From: an uncultured bacterium
Lineage (GTDB): Bacteria; Bacillota; Clostridia; Lachnospirales; Lachnospiraceae
DNA: 40,880 nt
Reading direction: 5' to 3'
NCBI GenBank assembly: GCA_947073545.1
Contig: CAMTMP010000034.1
Coordinates: 1 to 40,880 of the forward strand
This document shows, in pieces, positions 22,251 through 30,161 of the stretch (its first letter is position 1; every line of letters begins with the position of its first letter). Under the pieces are notes generated by a model. The model was given only the letters and a program-made list of their open reading frames with translations, made no database searches and was not told the DNA's origin. A program made the translations under genes and the position numbers.

Positions 22251-22394
22251 TTATTTATCGTCGACAAGACTGAGCGCCTTGCTGATTGCATATCCAAGCA
22301 GGATCGCGCTGAGGGATACAAGACTCCCGTAACCGATCCCGGTTCCTATCAGGCGGGGCATATGTTCCCCGATAAACTCCATGACCTTTTCCAT
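22251..22394 (-). CDS. Small membrane protein (E2), 47 aa
   Basis: The ATG overlaps the stop of the upstream gene by one base (TAATG). The product, MEKVMEFIGEHMPRLIGTGI..., has one hydrophobic helix and ends GYAISKALSLVDDK, matching the E1 protein at 1165-1326 (KALSLFNIK). It is conserved in order between the acidic anchored protein and the major coat. Confidence 0.65.
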   Translation of the reverse strand: MEKVMEFIGEHMPRLIGTGIGYGSLVSLSAILLGYAISKALSLVDDK

Positions 22395-23293
22395 TACTTA
22401 ATCCTCCCGAACAGCTGTGACCAGACCAGCGCAATAAAGATGGCAAATACCCCGATGCATATGAATATGTTGGCTGCTGTGTTGGCTGCCTGCATCTCAA
22501 GCATTTCCGCTTGATAGGCCTGCACCATCTGGCAGTATGCCGCATCCGCCTGCACCATGCCGGAGAGTGTGGTGTTGATCCCTTCCAGATGGGAGAGCAG
22601 CAGTTCCACCGTTTCCTTCTGCTCTTCATCCCCCGGATCGGGTTCCGGCTCCGGCGTCTGGGCTTCATAGTCATATATAAGGTCGCCGTTGCAGTCGTGA
22701 ATATATTCCACATAGAAATCCTTTAATGTGCCGCCTTCCCCGCACAGGCTGACAATCTCTTCATACCGTGCCTGGAAGCTGTCCGGGCTGTCAAAGCTTT
22801 CATTTGCAGGCATCCAGTAGCCCGCCCCGTAGGGATATACCTTGTACTGCATGGTGACTGGGTAGTCCCATTCCGTGTAGTTTTCAAAAGACATTGCCGC
22901 GGCATATACTTCCGGTTCTCCCTCAAGTTCTTCCGGCGTCAGCAGCGCAATCAGTGCGTCAAGACGTTCCGTTACGTCCGTGGTGTCCTCCGGCTTCATC
23001 ATCTCTGTGAGACGTTCCGTGATATCCTCCCGCCATTCCTTCGCGTCTTCATCCTCTACGACTATGACAGGCTGGGTTTCTTGCTCCTCTTTACCCTGAT
23101 TAGACGTATCATCTCCCGGCTTCTGTTCGTTCCCGCCTATGGGGTCTTCCGGTTCCACTGGTTCTGTTGGCTGATCCACAGGATCACCTGTACCATCTTC
23201 ACCTTCCGCAGGGTTTTCCGTATCCGGCAAATCATTCTCTGACATAGTTCCCACCAATCCAACATCATCCATGATTCCATCTTGTCCTCCCAT
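22394..23293 (-). CDS. Acidic, tail-anchored phage protein (E2)
   Basis: The start is placed at ATG 23293 (GAGGTGATATGT upstream). The 299-residue product has an acidic Pro/Glu/Asp-rich N-terminus (residues ~18-75). A charged helical region (EWREDITERLTEMM) follows, then a conserved core (EWDYPVTMQYKVYPYG, GGTLKDFYVEYIHDCNG, LLLSHLEGINTTLSGM). One C-terminal membrane helix (NIFICIGVFAIFIALVW) ends the protein. It aligns with E1 1343-2401 from the EW-Y-P motif onward. There is no signal peptide. It probably contacts the virion or membrane, with the variable acidic region exposed. Confidence 0.65.
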   Translation of the reverse strand: MGGQDGIMDDVGLVGTMSENDLPDTENPAEGEDGTGDPVDQPTEPVEPEDPIGGNEQKPGDDTSNQGKEEQETQPVIVVEDEDAKEWREDITERLTEMMKPEDTTDVTERLDALIALLTPEELEGEPEVYAAAMSFENYTEWDYPVTMQYKVYPYGAGYWMPANESFDSPDSFQARYEEIVSLCGEGGTLKDFYVEYIHDCNGDLIYDYEAQTPEPEPDPGDEEQKETVELLLSHLEGINTTLSGMVQADAAYCQMVQAYQAEMLEMQAANTAANIFICIGVFAIFIALVWSQLFGRIK

Positions 23294-23303
23294 ACATATC
23301 ACC

Positions 23304-23624
23304 TCAATACCAGTATCTGACCAGGTACACCATCACAAACCCCGTCGCATGGAACTCTACTTCATACCTGACACCCTGTTTCGCAAGCCCTGCAAGGCAT
23401 TTCTCTAACCGCAGTTCCATCATGCTTTCCAGTTCCTTTATATCCTTAAAATCCCGGGCGTTATATGCCAGTACCTTGTATGTGACTACCTCCGGGCGTT
23501 CTTCCTGCACCATGGGGAGTTCTTGTTTTGGCTGCTTCTTATCGTGGAAGAAGACCGCCAGTTTTTTTCTCCAGATGAAACACCCGAGGATGAACACCAC
23601 CGCTATCAGAAATAATAAGTCCAT
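23304..23624 (-). CDS. Membrane-anchored phage protein (E2), 106 aa
   Basis: An N-terminal membrane helix (MDLLFLIAVVFILGCFIW) is followed by a basic stretch and a globular domain (DFKDIKELESMMELRLEKCL) ending FMVYLVRYWY-like. It is homologous in plan to E1 2691-3122. AGAAGGGAG precedes the ATG. The downstream gene begins with a Shine-Dalgarno that overlaps this stop codon. Confidence 0.65.
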   Translation of the reverse strand: MDLLFLIAVVFILGCFIWRKKLAVFFHDKKQPKQELPMVQEERPEVVTYKVLAYNARDFKDIKELESMMELRLEKCLAGLAKQGVRYEVEFHATGFVMVYLVRYWY

Positions 23625-23680
23625 TCTGTTCTCCCTTCTGGAAAGCGGACACGTCCTTTAAGATCATGCCCGCTGTCCCC

Positions 23681-23986
23681 TTACTTGTTCTCTTTCTTCG
23701 CCGTGTCCTTTGCGTCCTTATCAAAAGGGGTGCTGCCCGCCATCTGGATCATGATGACGTTGCTCAGTGCTGCTTTGCCCTCAAAGCCCGGTTCGTACTG
23801 GAAGTCCACCACGTCGCCTACGGAAAGACCGTAATCCTTATAGCTGAACTCGCTGACAGGCTGGTGCCCTTCACACTCGGAATTTTCCATATCGTAATCC
23901 GAGAAATCTCTCTGGCCGTAATAGTTGTAACACGGTTTTTTGTTCTTTGTGACTCCTTTTTTGATCCCTATGATCGTTACTCGCAT
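23681..23986 (-). CDS. Putative ssDNA-binding (pV-like) protein (E2)
   Basis: The ATG at 23986 follows GAGAGGAGAAAAG. The 101-residue product, MRVTIIGIKKGVTKNKKPCY..., is short, likely beta-rich with aromatic residues (NYYGQRDFSDYDMEN) and an acidic/Lys C-terminus. The pV-like proteins of filamentous phages coat ssDNA and are of this size. No definitive signature is visible, so the assignment is by size, order and parallel with E1 3452-3757. Confidence 0.5.
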   Translation of the reverse strand: MRVTIIGIKKGVTKNKKPCYNYYGQRDFSDYDMENSECEGHQPVSEFSYKDYGLSVGDVVDFQYEPGFEGKAALSNVIMIQMAGSTPFDKDAKDTAKKENK

Positions 23987-24065
23987 TTTTCTTTTCTCCT
24001 CTCTTTTCTCTCTCTTTTTCTTTTCCACTTACAAGTTTTATAAAATGCCCGGTTGCCCGTGCTTT

Positions 24066-24272
24066 TTACCTGTGCAGTTTCTTCTCAATGTACCGTCTGA
24101 CCAGACCGCCTAAACAGCTAATCCACTCAAACACCAGATCAAGAAGCTCCGCTGCAAACCATGAGGATATGTTGCCTAAAAACACGCCGACCATTATAAC
24201 CGCCACTACACATCCTGCTATTTCACTCAGGGCGGCTACAGTTAACCCTGTAAGTTCACAAAGTCTCAGCAT
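24066..24272 (-). CDS. Small two-helix membrane protein of prophage E2
   Basis: The 68-residue product, MLRLCELTGLTVAALSEIAG..., has two hydrophobic segments and a basic tail (RRYIEKKLHR). It is a homologue of E1 90-305. GAGGAAGGATATTGAA precedes the ATG. It is the first gene of the E2 structural operon, divergent from the small peptide at 24415. Confidence 0.6.
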   Translation of the reverse strand: MLRLCELTGLTVAALSEIAGCVVAVIMVGVFLGNISSWFAAELLDLVFEWISCLGGLVRRYIEKKLHR

Positions 24273-24337
24273 TTCAATATCCTTCCTCTCTGAGTCCTGC
24301 TTATTGGACTCTATTTATGATATCCTCAAAAGCAAAA

Positions 24338-24397
24338 ACCCTATGCGGACAGGGAGAAAACCTCTCCAAGGGAAAAACTCCCTGCCCTGTGGGGTTT
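24338..24397 (+). promoter_or_regulatory. Structured leader before the divergent peptide gene (E2)
   Basis: CAGGGAG (24350-24356) pairs with CTCCCTG (24378-24384), with an outer AACCC/GGGTT pair. It parallels the hairpin at 3195-3231 in E1. Confidence 0.5.
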
Positions 24398-24414
24398 AGA
24401 AAGGGGGTGAGATC

Positions 24415-24570
24415 ATGGAAGAATTAGTTGCATTAGCTGTACCGTGGATGGTCAATGGACATTTGTGGGGATTCCAGTTATTTTGGAAAATCCTCCTACA
24501 AAATCCGCCTCTGCTTGCTTTCTTTGCTTTCCTGCTGCTTAGAAAGATTAAACGCACCTTCTTCGGATGA
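24415..24570 (+). CDS. 51-aa membrane peptide, divergent (E2)
   Basis: The ATG is preceded by GAAAGGGGGTGAGATC. The product, MEELVALAVPWMVNGHLWGF..., has a hydrophobic helix (NPPLLAFFAFLLL) and basic end (RKIKRTFFG). It is transcribed opposite the phage genes and is the counterpart of the 32-aa E1 peptide. A strong terminator follows. A holin-like or toxin-like role is possible but not shown. Confidence 0.6.
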   Translation: MEELVALAVPWMVNGHLWGFQLFWKILLQNPPLLAFFAFLLLRKIKRTFFG

Positions 24571-24580
24571 TCCACCTTCC

Positions 24581-24609
24581 CCGGCTCCTTATGGGTCGGG
24601 GAAATTTCT
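24581..24609 (+). terminator. Terminator after the 51-aa peptide gene
   Basis: TTCCCCG pairs with CGGGGAA, followed by ATTTCTT. Confidence 0.75.
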
Positions 24610-24632
24610 TGATTTAAATTTTACAACCCGCA

Positions 24633-24648
24633 ATTGGGCAAATATTGA
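24633..24648 (+). repeat. Candidate right attachment repeat of E2
   Basis: ATTGGGCAAATATTGA, identical to 13437-13452, ending 10 bp before the -35 box of the rplJ promoter. Confidence 0.5.
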
Positions 24649-24658
24649 ATAAAAACAG

Positions 24659-24688
24659 TTGACATCTCCCCGCGCGCTGTGCTATAGT
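24659..24688 (+). promoter_or_regulatory. Promoter of rplJL
   Basis: TTGACA (24659-24664), 18-bp spacer, TATAGT (24683-24688). Confidence 0.8.
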
Positions 24689-24691
24689 AGC

Positions 24692-24805
24692 AGATGCCGA
24701 AGACAGCAGGTGCCGTATTGCCGGCGTAAGAGTCCGCCTGCCGAGGAGAGAAGAGATATCATTGACTTATATCATCCTTCCTGTCTTCAGGGAGGATGTT
24801 TTTAT
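24692..24805 (+). promoter_or_regulatory. L10 leader with attenuator
   Basis: The leader has the L10-type GAAGACAGCAGGTGCC...GCCTGCCGAGG elements. A terminator stem (CATCCTTCCTG 24773-24783, CAGGGAGGATG 24788-24798, then T-run) follows. GAAGACAG (24699-24706) is complementary to CTGTCTTC (24781-24788), giving an antiterminator alternative. L10(L12)4 binding would favour termination. Confidence 0.8.
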
Positions 24806-24864
24806 GAACGCACATGTTCGGGACAAACTCCTACCGGCACGAAAATCTATAAGGAGGTAATGTA

Positions 24865-25443
24865 ATGGCAAAAGTGGAATTGAAGAAACCCATCGTAGAT
24901 GAGATCGCCGCTGCCGTGAAAGACGCGCAGTCAGTCGTTTTGGTTGACTACCGTGGACTTACGGTGGAGCAGGACACACAGCTTCGTAAAGAGCTGCGCG
25001 AGGCCGGGATCACCTACAAGGTTTACAAGAACACAATGATGAATTTTGCATTCAAGGGCACGGACTGCGAAGTGCTTCTTCCGTATCTGGAAGGCCCCAG
25101 CGCGCTTGCCATCTCTACAGAGGACGCTACGGCTCCCGCGAGAGTGTTATGCAAATTCGCTAAGACGGCAGAAGCCCTTGAGGTTAAGGGCGGCATCGTG
25201 GAAGGTACAGCCTACGACGCAGACGGAATCAAGGAAGTTGCGAAGATTCCTTCCAGAGAAGAACTGCTGTCCAGACTGCTTGGCAGCATGCAGTCTCCGA
25301 TCACCAACTTCGCACGCGTGATCAAGCAGATCGCGGAGAAGGACGGAGAGGCGCCCGCAGAAGCAGAGGCGGCACCCGCAGCGGAGGAAGCGCCTGCAGA
25401 GGCAGAGGCGGCACCCGCAGAGGAAGCGCCCGCAGCAGAATAA
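24865..25443 (+). CDS. rplJ: Large-subunit ribosomal protein L10, with Ala/Glu tail
   Basis: The 192-residue product starts MAKVELKKPIVDEIAAAVKD and contains VVLVDYRGLTVEQDTQLRKE and YKVYKNTMMNFAF, typical of L10, which anchors the L7/L12 stalk. The last ~35 residues are an Ala/Glu/Pro low-complexity extension (repeating E-A-E-A-A-P) beyond the usual end after the L12-binding helix. TAAGGAGGTAATGTA precedes the ATG. Confidence 0.95.
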   Translation: MAKVELKKPIVDEIAAAVKDAQSVVLVDYRGLTVEQDTQLRKELREAGITYKVYKNTMMNFAFKGTDCEVLLPYLEGPSALAISTEDATAPARVLCKFAKTAEALEVKGGIVEGTAYDADGIKEVAKIPSREELLSRLLGSMQSPITNFARVIKQIAEKDGEAPAEAEAAPAAEEAPAEAEAAPAEEAPAAE

Positions 25444-25545
25444 GCGGTTTGCGTTTAAAATGCTTCGTATGGAACCCCGGGTCTGCATCAGGCAGCCTCG
25501 AAAGGCAATGTGAACAAAGAATAAAAAATATGGAGGAAAACAATC

Positions 25546-25923
25546 ATGGCAAAGTTAACTACTCAGGAAATGATCGACGCGATCAAAGAGTTGACAGTAT
25601 TGGAATTAAATGATCTTGTAAAGGCATGTGAGGAAGAGTTCGGCGTATCCGCAGCAGCGGGCGTTGTAGTTGCGGCAGCAGGCGATGCGGGCGCAGCGGC
25701 AGCAGAGGAGAAGACCGAGTTCGACGTTGAGCTGACAGAGGTTGGCCCGAACAAGGTTAAGGTGATCAAGGTGGTTCGTGAGGCTACTGGTCTTGGACTG
25801 AAGGAAGCGAAGGATCTCGTAGATTCCGCTCCGAAGATGGTTAAGGAGGCTGCTTCTAAGGAAGAGGCTGACGATATCAAGGCTAAACTTGAAGCTGAGG
25901 GTGCGAAGGTTACCCTTAAGTAA
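25546..25923 (+). CDS. rplL: Large-subunit ribosomal protein L7/L12
   Basis: The 125-residue product has the N-terminal dimerisation helix ([20 protein letters not shown]), the Ala/Gly hinge, and the C-terminal factor-binding domain ([20 protein letters not shown]). It recruits translational GTPases to the stalk. TATGGAGGAAAACAATC precedes the ATG. It is co-transcribed with rplJ. Confidence 0.97.
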   Translation: MAKLTTQEMIDAIKELTVLELNDLVKACEEEFGVSAAAGVVVAAAGDAGAAAAEEKTEFDVELTEVGPNKVKVIKVVREATGLGLKEAKDLVDSAPKMVKEAASKEEADDIKAKLEAEGAKVTLK

Positions 25924-25945
25924 TCGACCGGCATATCTGAAAAAC

Positions 25946-25990
25946 CGAACCGTTCACATGCGTAAAATAAGCATGTGGACGGTTTTATTT
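25946..25990 (+). terminator. Terminator after rplL
   Basis: CCGTTCACATGC pairs with GCATGTGGACGG (one mismatch), followed by TTTTATTT. Confidence 0.8.
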
Positions 25991-26021
25991 CAAAATTCTT
26001 TTTTAATTCTGTAAAAAGTCA

Positions 26022-26051
26022 TTGACTCTCCACGGTAATTTGTAGTAGAAT
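26022..26051 (+). promoter_or_regulatory. Promoter of rpoBC
   Basis: TTGACT (26022-26027), 18-bp spacer, TAGAAT (26046-26051). Confidence 0.7.
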
Positions 26052-26141
26052 GGATGATGCACTATTGTGGTGTGTTATGCTTTTTTTAGTGTTGCTTCCG
26101 ACGAAGCATGGATCAATCATAAAGAACGGGGTGAAGTGTCA

Positions 26142-29100
26142 ATGGAAAAAAACAGGATCCGTAAGACTGCGGCCGGCAGAAATACGCGTATGACCTATGC
26201 ACGACAGAAAGAGGTTCTGGAAATGCCGAACCTGATCGAAGTTCAGAAGAACTCCTATCAGTGGTTCCTGGATGAAGGCTTGAAGGAAGTGTTTGACGAT
26301 ATTTCTCCGATTTCGGATTACAGCGGGCATCTGAGTCTGGAGTTTGTAGACTTTGAGCTGTGTGAGGAAGATGTCAAATATTCTATCGAGAAATGTAAGG
26401 AGAGAGACGCCACTTACGCAGCCCCTCTCAAGGTGAAGGTACGTCTGATTAACAAAGAGAAGGACGAGATTACCGAGCATGAGATCTTTATGGGTGATCT
26501 GCCGCTGATGACACAGACAGGCACCTTTGTGATAAACGGTGCAGAGCGCGTTATCGTCAGCCAGCTCGTCCGTTCCCCCGGCATTTATTATGGGATTGGG
26601 CATGACAAGATCGGTAAGCGGCTCTTTTCCGCAACCGTGATCCCGAACCGTGGCGCGTGGCTGGAGTATGAGACGGACTCCAACGACGTATTTTATGTGC
26701 GTGTGGACAGAACGAGAAAAGTTCCGATCACCGTGCTGATCCGTGCGCTCGGTTTAGGCTCCAACGATGAGATCAGGGAGCTTTTCGGCGACGAACCGAA
26801 GATCGAGGCAAGTTTTGCGAAGGACGCTTCTGAGAATTATCAGGAGGGTCTGCTTGAGCTGTATAAAAAGATCCGTCCCGGCGAGCCGCTCAGCGTGGAA
26901 AGTGCGGAAAGCCTGATTATGGCGATGTTCTTCGACCCCAGAAGATATGATCTGGCAAAGGTCGGCAGATATAAATTTAACAAGAAACTGATGTTCAGAA
27001 ACAGAATCAGAAACCATGTGCTCGCGGAGGATGTGGTGGATACCCAGACAGGAGAGATTCTGGCGAAAGCGGGCGACAAGGTGACGGCGCAGATGGCGGA
27101 TGCGATCCAGAACGCTGCCGTTCCTGCCGTATGGATTCAGACGGAGGAGAGGAATGTCAAGGTTCTCTCCAATATGATGGTGGATATCACGAATTTCGTT
27201 GACTGCAATCCCAAGGAGCTTGGCATCACGGAGTTGGTTTACTACCCTGTGCTGCAGCAGATTTTGGATGAGTACAGTGGAGATCCGGCACAGCTTGCCG
27301 AGGTGATCCGCAAGAATGTACACGAACTGATTCCGAAGCATATTACAAAGGAAGATATCTTGGCTTCTATTAACTATAACATCCATTTGGAGTACGGCAT
27401 CGGCAATGACGATGATATCGACCATCTGGGCAACAGACGTATTCGTGCGGTGGGCGAGCTTTTGCAGAACCAGTACCGCATCGGACTCTCCCGTTTGGAG
27501 AGAGTTGTGCGCGAGAGAATGACCACTCATGATGCGGAGGAAATTTCGCCGCAGGTATTGATCAACATCAAGCCTGTGCAGGCGGCAGTAAAGGAATTCT
27601 TCGGTTCTTCCCAGTTGTCCCAGTTTATGGATCAGAACAATCCGCTCGGCGAGCTGACCCACAAGAGACGTCTGTCTGCACTTGGACCCGGCGGCCTTTC
27701 CAGAGACCGCGCCGGATTCGAGGTGCGTGACGTGCACTATACGCATTATGGCAGAATGTGTCCGATCGAGACGCCTGAGGGACCGAATATCGGTCTGATT
27801 AACTCACTGGCGTCCTATGCGAGAATCAATGAGTACGGCTTTGTGGAGGCACCTTACAGAAAAATTGACAAGAGCGATCCGCAGAATCCGCGCGTGACGG
27901 ACGAGACCGTCTACATGACGGCGGATGAGGAAGATAATTATCACGTGGCGCAGGCTTCCGCGCCCCTTGATAAGGAAGGATATTTTAAGAGAAATAATAT
28001 ATCCGGCCGTTATAAGACAGAGACACAGGAGTATCCGAAGGCTATGTTTGATTACATGGATGTGTCTCCTAAGATGGTATTTTCAGTGGCTACGGCGCTC
28101 ATTCCGTTCCTGCAGAACGATGACGCGAACCGTGCGCTGATGGGTTCCAACATGCAGAGACAGGCAGTGCCCCTTCTCTTTACGGAGACGCCTGTGGTGG
28201 GAACCGGTATGGAGCCGAAAGCGGCCGTGGACTCCGGCGTCTGTGTGGTGGCGAGAAAGTCCGGTGTGATTGAGTTTGTGTCGGCTGATATTATTCGGAT
28301 GACCTGCGACGACGGGGAAAAGGACGAGTATCGTCTGATGAAGTTTTCCCGAAGCAACCAGTCCAACTGCTATAACCAGAAGCCCATTGTGCAGAAGGGA
28401 ATGCATGTGGAGGCAGGCGAAGTGATTGCGGACGGTCCGTCGACGGAAGGCGGTGAGCTGGCGCTCGGAAAGAACCCTCTGATCGGATTTATGACTTGGG
28501 AAGGTTATAATTACGAGGACGCCGTGCTCCTCAGTGAGAGACTGGTGCAGGAGGATGTGTATACCTCCGTGCATATGGAAGAATACGAAGCGGAGGCGCG
28601 GGATACCAAGCTCGGGCCCGAGGAGATTACAAGGGATGTGCCCGGTGTCGGCGACGATGCACTGAAGGATCTGGACGACAGAGGCATCATCCGTATCGGC
28701 GCGGAAGTGCGTGCCGGTGATATTTTGGTAGGTAAGGTGACGCCAAAGGGGGAGACGGAGCTGACTGCGGAGGAGAGACTGCTCCGGGCGATCTTCGGTG
28801 AGAAGGCGAGAGAAGTGCGTGACACGTCCCTGAAGGTGCCTCATGGTGAATACGGTATTGTTGTGGACGCTAAGGTGTTCACGAGAGAGAACGGCGACGA
28901 GCTGTCTCCCGGCGTGAATCAGGCGGTTCGCATTTACATTGCGCAGAAGAGAAAGATTTCCGTTGGAGATAAGATGGCAGGCCGTCACGGTAACAAGGGT
29001 GTGGTTTCCCGTGTGCTGCCCGTGGAGGATATGCCTTATCTGCCAAACGGCCGTCCTCTTGATATTGTGCTGAATCCTCTGGGCGTGCCTTCCCGTATGA

Positions 29101-29999
29101 ATATTGGGCAGGTGTTGGAGATTCATCTGTCGCTGGCGGCGAAAGCGCTTGGCTTTAACGTGGCTACGCCCGTGTTTGACGGCGCAAAAGAGGATGATAT
29201 CATGGACACGCTGGATCTGGCAAACGACTATGTCAATCTGGAGTGGGAAGAATTTGAACAGAAGCATAAGGATGAACTTTTACCTGAGGTGATGGAGTAT
29301 CTGTCCAAGAACAGGGAGCACAGGAAGCTCTGGAAGGGCGTGCCGATCTCCAGGGACGGCAAGGTGCGGCTGCGCGACGGCAGAACGGGTGAGTACTTCG
29401 ACTCTCCGGTTACGATCGGACACATGCATTACCTGAAACTGCACCATCTGGTGGATGATAAGATCCATGCGCGCTCTACAGGCCCTTACTCGCTTGTGAC
29501 GCAGCAGCCTCTGGGCGGTAAAGCGCAGTTCGGTGGTCAGCGTTTCGGTGAGATGGAGGTTTGGGCGCTGGAGGCATACGGCGCGGCTTACACGCTGCAG
29601 GAGATCCTGACCGTGAAGTCCGACGATGTGGTGGGCCGTGTGAAGACTTACGAGGCCATCATCAAGGGCGACAATATCCCCGAACCCGGTGTGCCGGAGT
29701 CCTTTAAAGTGCTTTTGAAGGAGCTGCAGTCTTTGGGACTGGATGTCAGAGTGCTTCGGGACGACCAGACAGAGGTGGAGATCATGGAAACCATCGATTA
29801 CGGCGAGAACGATTACCGTTACGAGATCGAGGGTGATTCCCGCGGCTACGACTATGAGACCGAATCCTTCGGTTCTATGGGCTATCAGCGTCAGGAGTTT
29901 GACGAGGACAGCGGACAGCTTGTAAGCAGTGACGAGGAGGAAGCCGATTCCTTTGAGGAGGAGCCGGACGAGGCGTTCGAGGAGGCTTATACCGAATAA
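26142..29999 (+). CDS. rpoB: RNA polymerase beta subunit
   Basis: The 1285-residue product starts at ATG 26142 (GGGGTGA upstream), not at the longer upstream frame. It contains the rifampicin pocket ([20 protein letters not shown] followed by [10 protein letters not shown]) with wild-type residues at the common resistance positions. Also present are the [19 protein letters not shown] region and [13 protein letters not shown]. The end carries an acidic tail ([17 protein letters not shown]). It is followed by rpoC after a 162-nt spacer with two strong hairpins. Confidence 0.97.
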   Translation: MEKNRIRKTAAGRNTRMTYARQKEVLEMPNLIEVQKNSYQWFLDEGLKEVFDDISPISDYSGHLSLEFVDFELCEEDVKYSIEKCKERDATYAAPLKVKVRLINKEKDEITEHEIFMGDLPLMTQTGTFVINGAERVIVSQLVRSPGIYYGIGHDKIGKRLFSATVIPNRGAWLEYETDSNDVFYVRVDRTRKVPITVLIRALGLGSNDEIRELFGDEPKIEASFAKDASENYQEGLLELYKKIRPGEPLSVESAESLIMAMFFDPRRYDLAKVGRYKFNKKLMFRNRIRNHVLAEDVVDTQTGEILAKAGDKVTAQMADAIQNAAVPAVWIQTEERNVKVLSNMMVDITNFVDCNPKELGITELVYYPVLQQILDEYSGDPAQLAEVIRKNVHELIPKHITKEDILASINYNIHLEYGIGNDDDIDHLGNRRIRAVGELLQNQYRIGLSRLERVVRERMTTHDAEEISPQVLINIKPVQAAVKEFFGSSQLSQFMDQNNPLGELTHKRRLSALGPGGLSRDRAGFEVRDVHYTHYGRMCPIETPEGPNIGLINSLASYARINEYGFVEAPYRKIDKSDPQNPRVTDETVYMTADEEDNYHVAQASAPLDKEGYFKRNNISGRYKTETQEYPKAMFDYMDVSPKMVFSVATALIPFLQNDDANRALMGSNMQRQAVPLLFTETPVVGTGMEPKAAVDSGVCVVARKSGVIEFVSADIIRMTCDDGEKDEYRLMKFSRSNQSNCYNQKPIVQKGMHVEAGEVIADGPSTEGGELALGKNPLIGFMTWEGYNYEDAVLLSERLVQEDVYTSVHMEEYEAEARDTKLGPEEITRDVPGVGDDALKDLDDRGIIRIGAEVRAGDILVGKVTPKGETELTAEERLLRAIFGEKAREVRDTSLKVPHGEYGIVVDAKVFTRENGDELSPGVNQAVRIYIAQKRKISVGDKMAGRHGNKGVVSRVLPVEDMPYLPNGRPLDIVLNPLGVPSRMNIGQVLEIHLSLAAKALGFNVATPVFDGAKEDDIMDTLDLANDYVNLEWEEFEQKHKDELLPEVMEYLSKNREHRKLWKGVPISRDGKVRLRDGRTGEYFDSPVTIGHMHYLKLHHLVDDKIHARSTGPYSLVTQQPLGGKAQFGGQRFGEMEVWALEAYGAAYTLQEILTVKSDDVVGRVKTYEAIIKGDNIPEPGVPESFKVLLKELQSLGLDVRVLRDDQTEVEIMETIDYGENDYRYEIEGDSRGYDYETESFGSMGYQRQEFDEDSGQLVSSDEEEADSFEEEPDEAFEEAYTE

Positions 30000-30001
30000 C
30001 C

Positions 30002-30095
30002 GTGCGAAAAGAAATTCTAATGCTTGCGGCATAGGCCGCTTCGCAAAGAATTTCTAAGTTTCGCACCAGAGAATGCCCAGAATGCGGGCATTCTC
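30002..30095 (+). other. Two strong hairpins between rpoB and rpoC
   Basis: Hairpin 1 (30002-30066) is nested: GTGCGAAA/TTTCGCAC, then AGAAATTCT/AGAATTTCT with one mispair, then a GC-rich tip. Hairpin 2 (30069-30095) is GAGAATGCCC/GGGCATTCTC. No T-run follows either. They suit mRNA processing or a palindromic repeat unit. Confidence 0.7.
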
Positions 30096-30161
30096 CGCAT
30101 AGTATCGGAGATTCCAAAACGGCTTCTCCGCATGTATATGACAGATGGAGGGTAATGCAGG

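Larger units (their letters stand above)
13437..24648 (-). mobile_element. Inovirus-like prophage E2 with CRESS-type Rep and IS30-type transposase
   Basis: The element is bounded by a perfect 16-bp direct repeat (13437-13452 and 24633-24648). It contains an IS30-family transposase, two small plus-strand genes, an RHH regulator, a ParB-like protein, a CRESS-type Rep, an origin region, a Zot ATPase, a two-helix protein, a pIII-like adsorption protein, small Cys-rich proteins, a major coat protein, minor membrane proteins and a small pV-position protein. About 11 kb and one dominant coding strand are usual for inoviruses. The exact ends are inferred. The left repeat lies in the MFS 3' end. Confidence 0.75.

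Noticed and set aside
13468..24615. AAATCAAGAA inverted match near both ends of E2 as transposon ends
   Set aside because: A 10-bp AT-rich match at 13468-13477 and 24606-24615 is within chance for this region and is not at the repeat-defined borders.
28083..29267. Long minus-strand frame opposite rpoB
   Set aside because: Antisense shadow of a highly expressed coding region, without a start signal.
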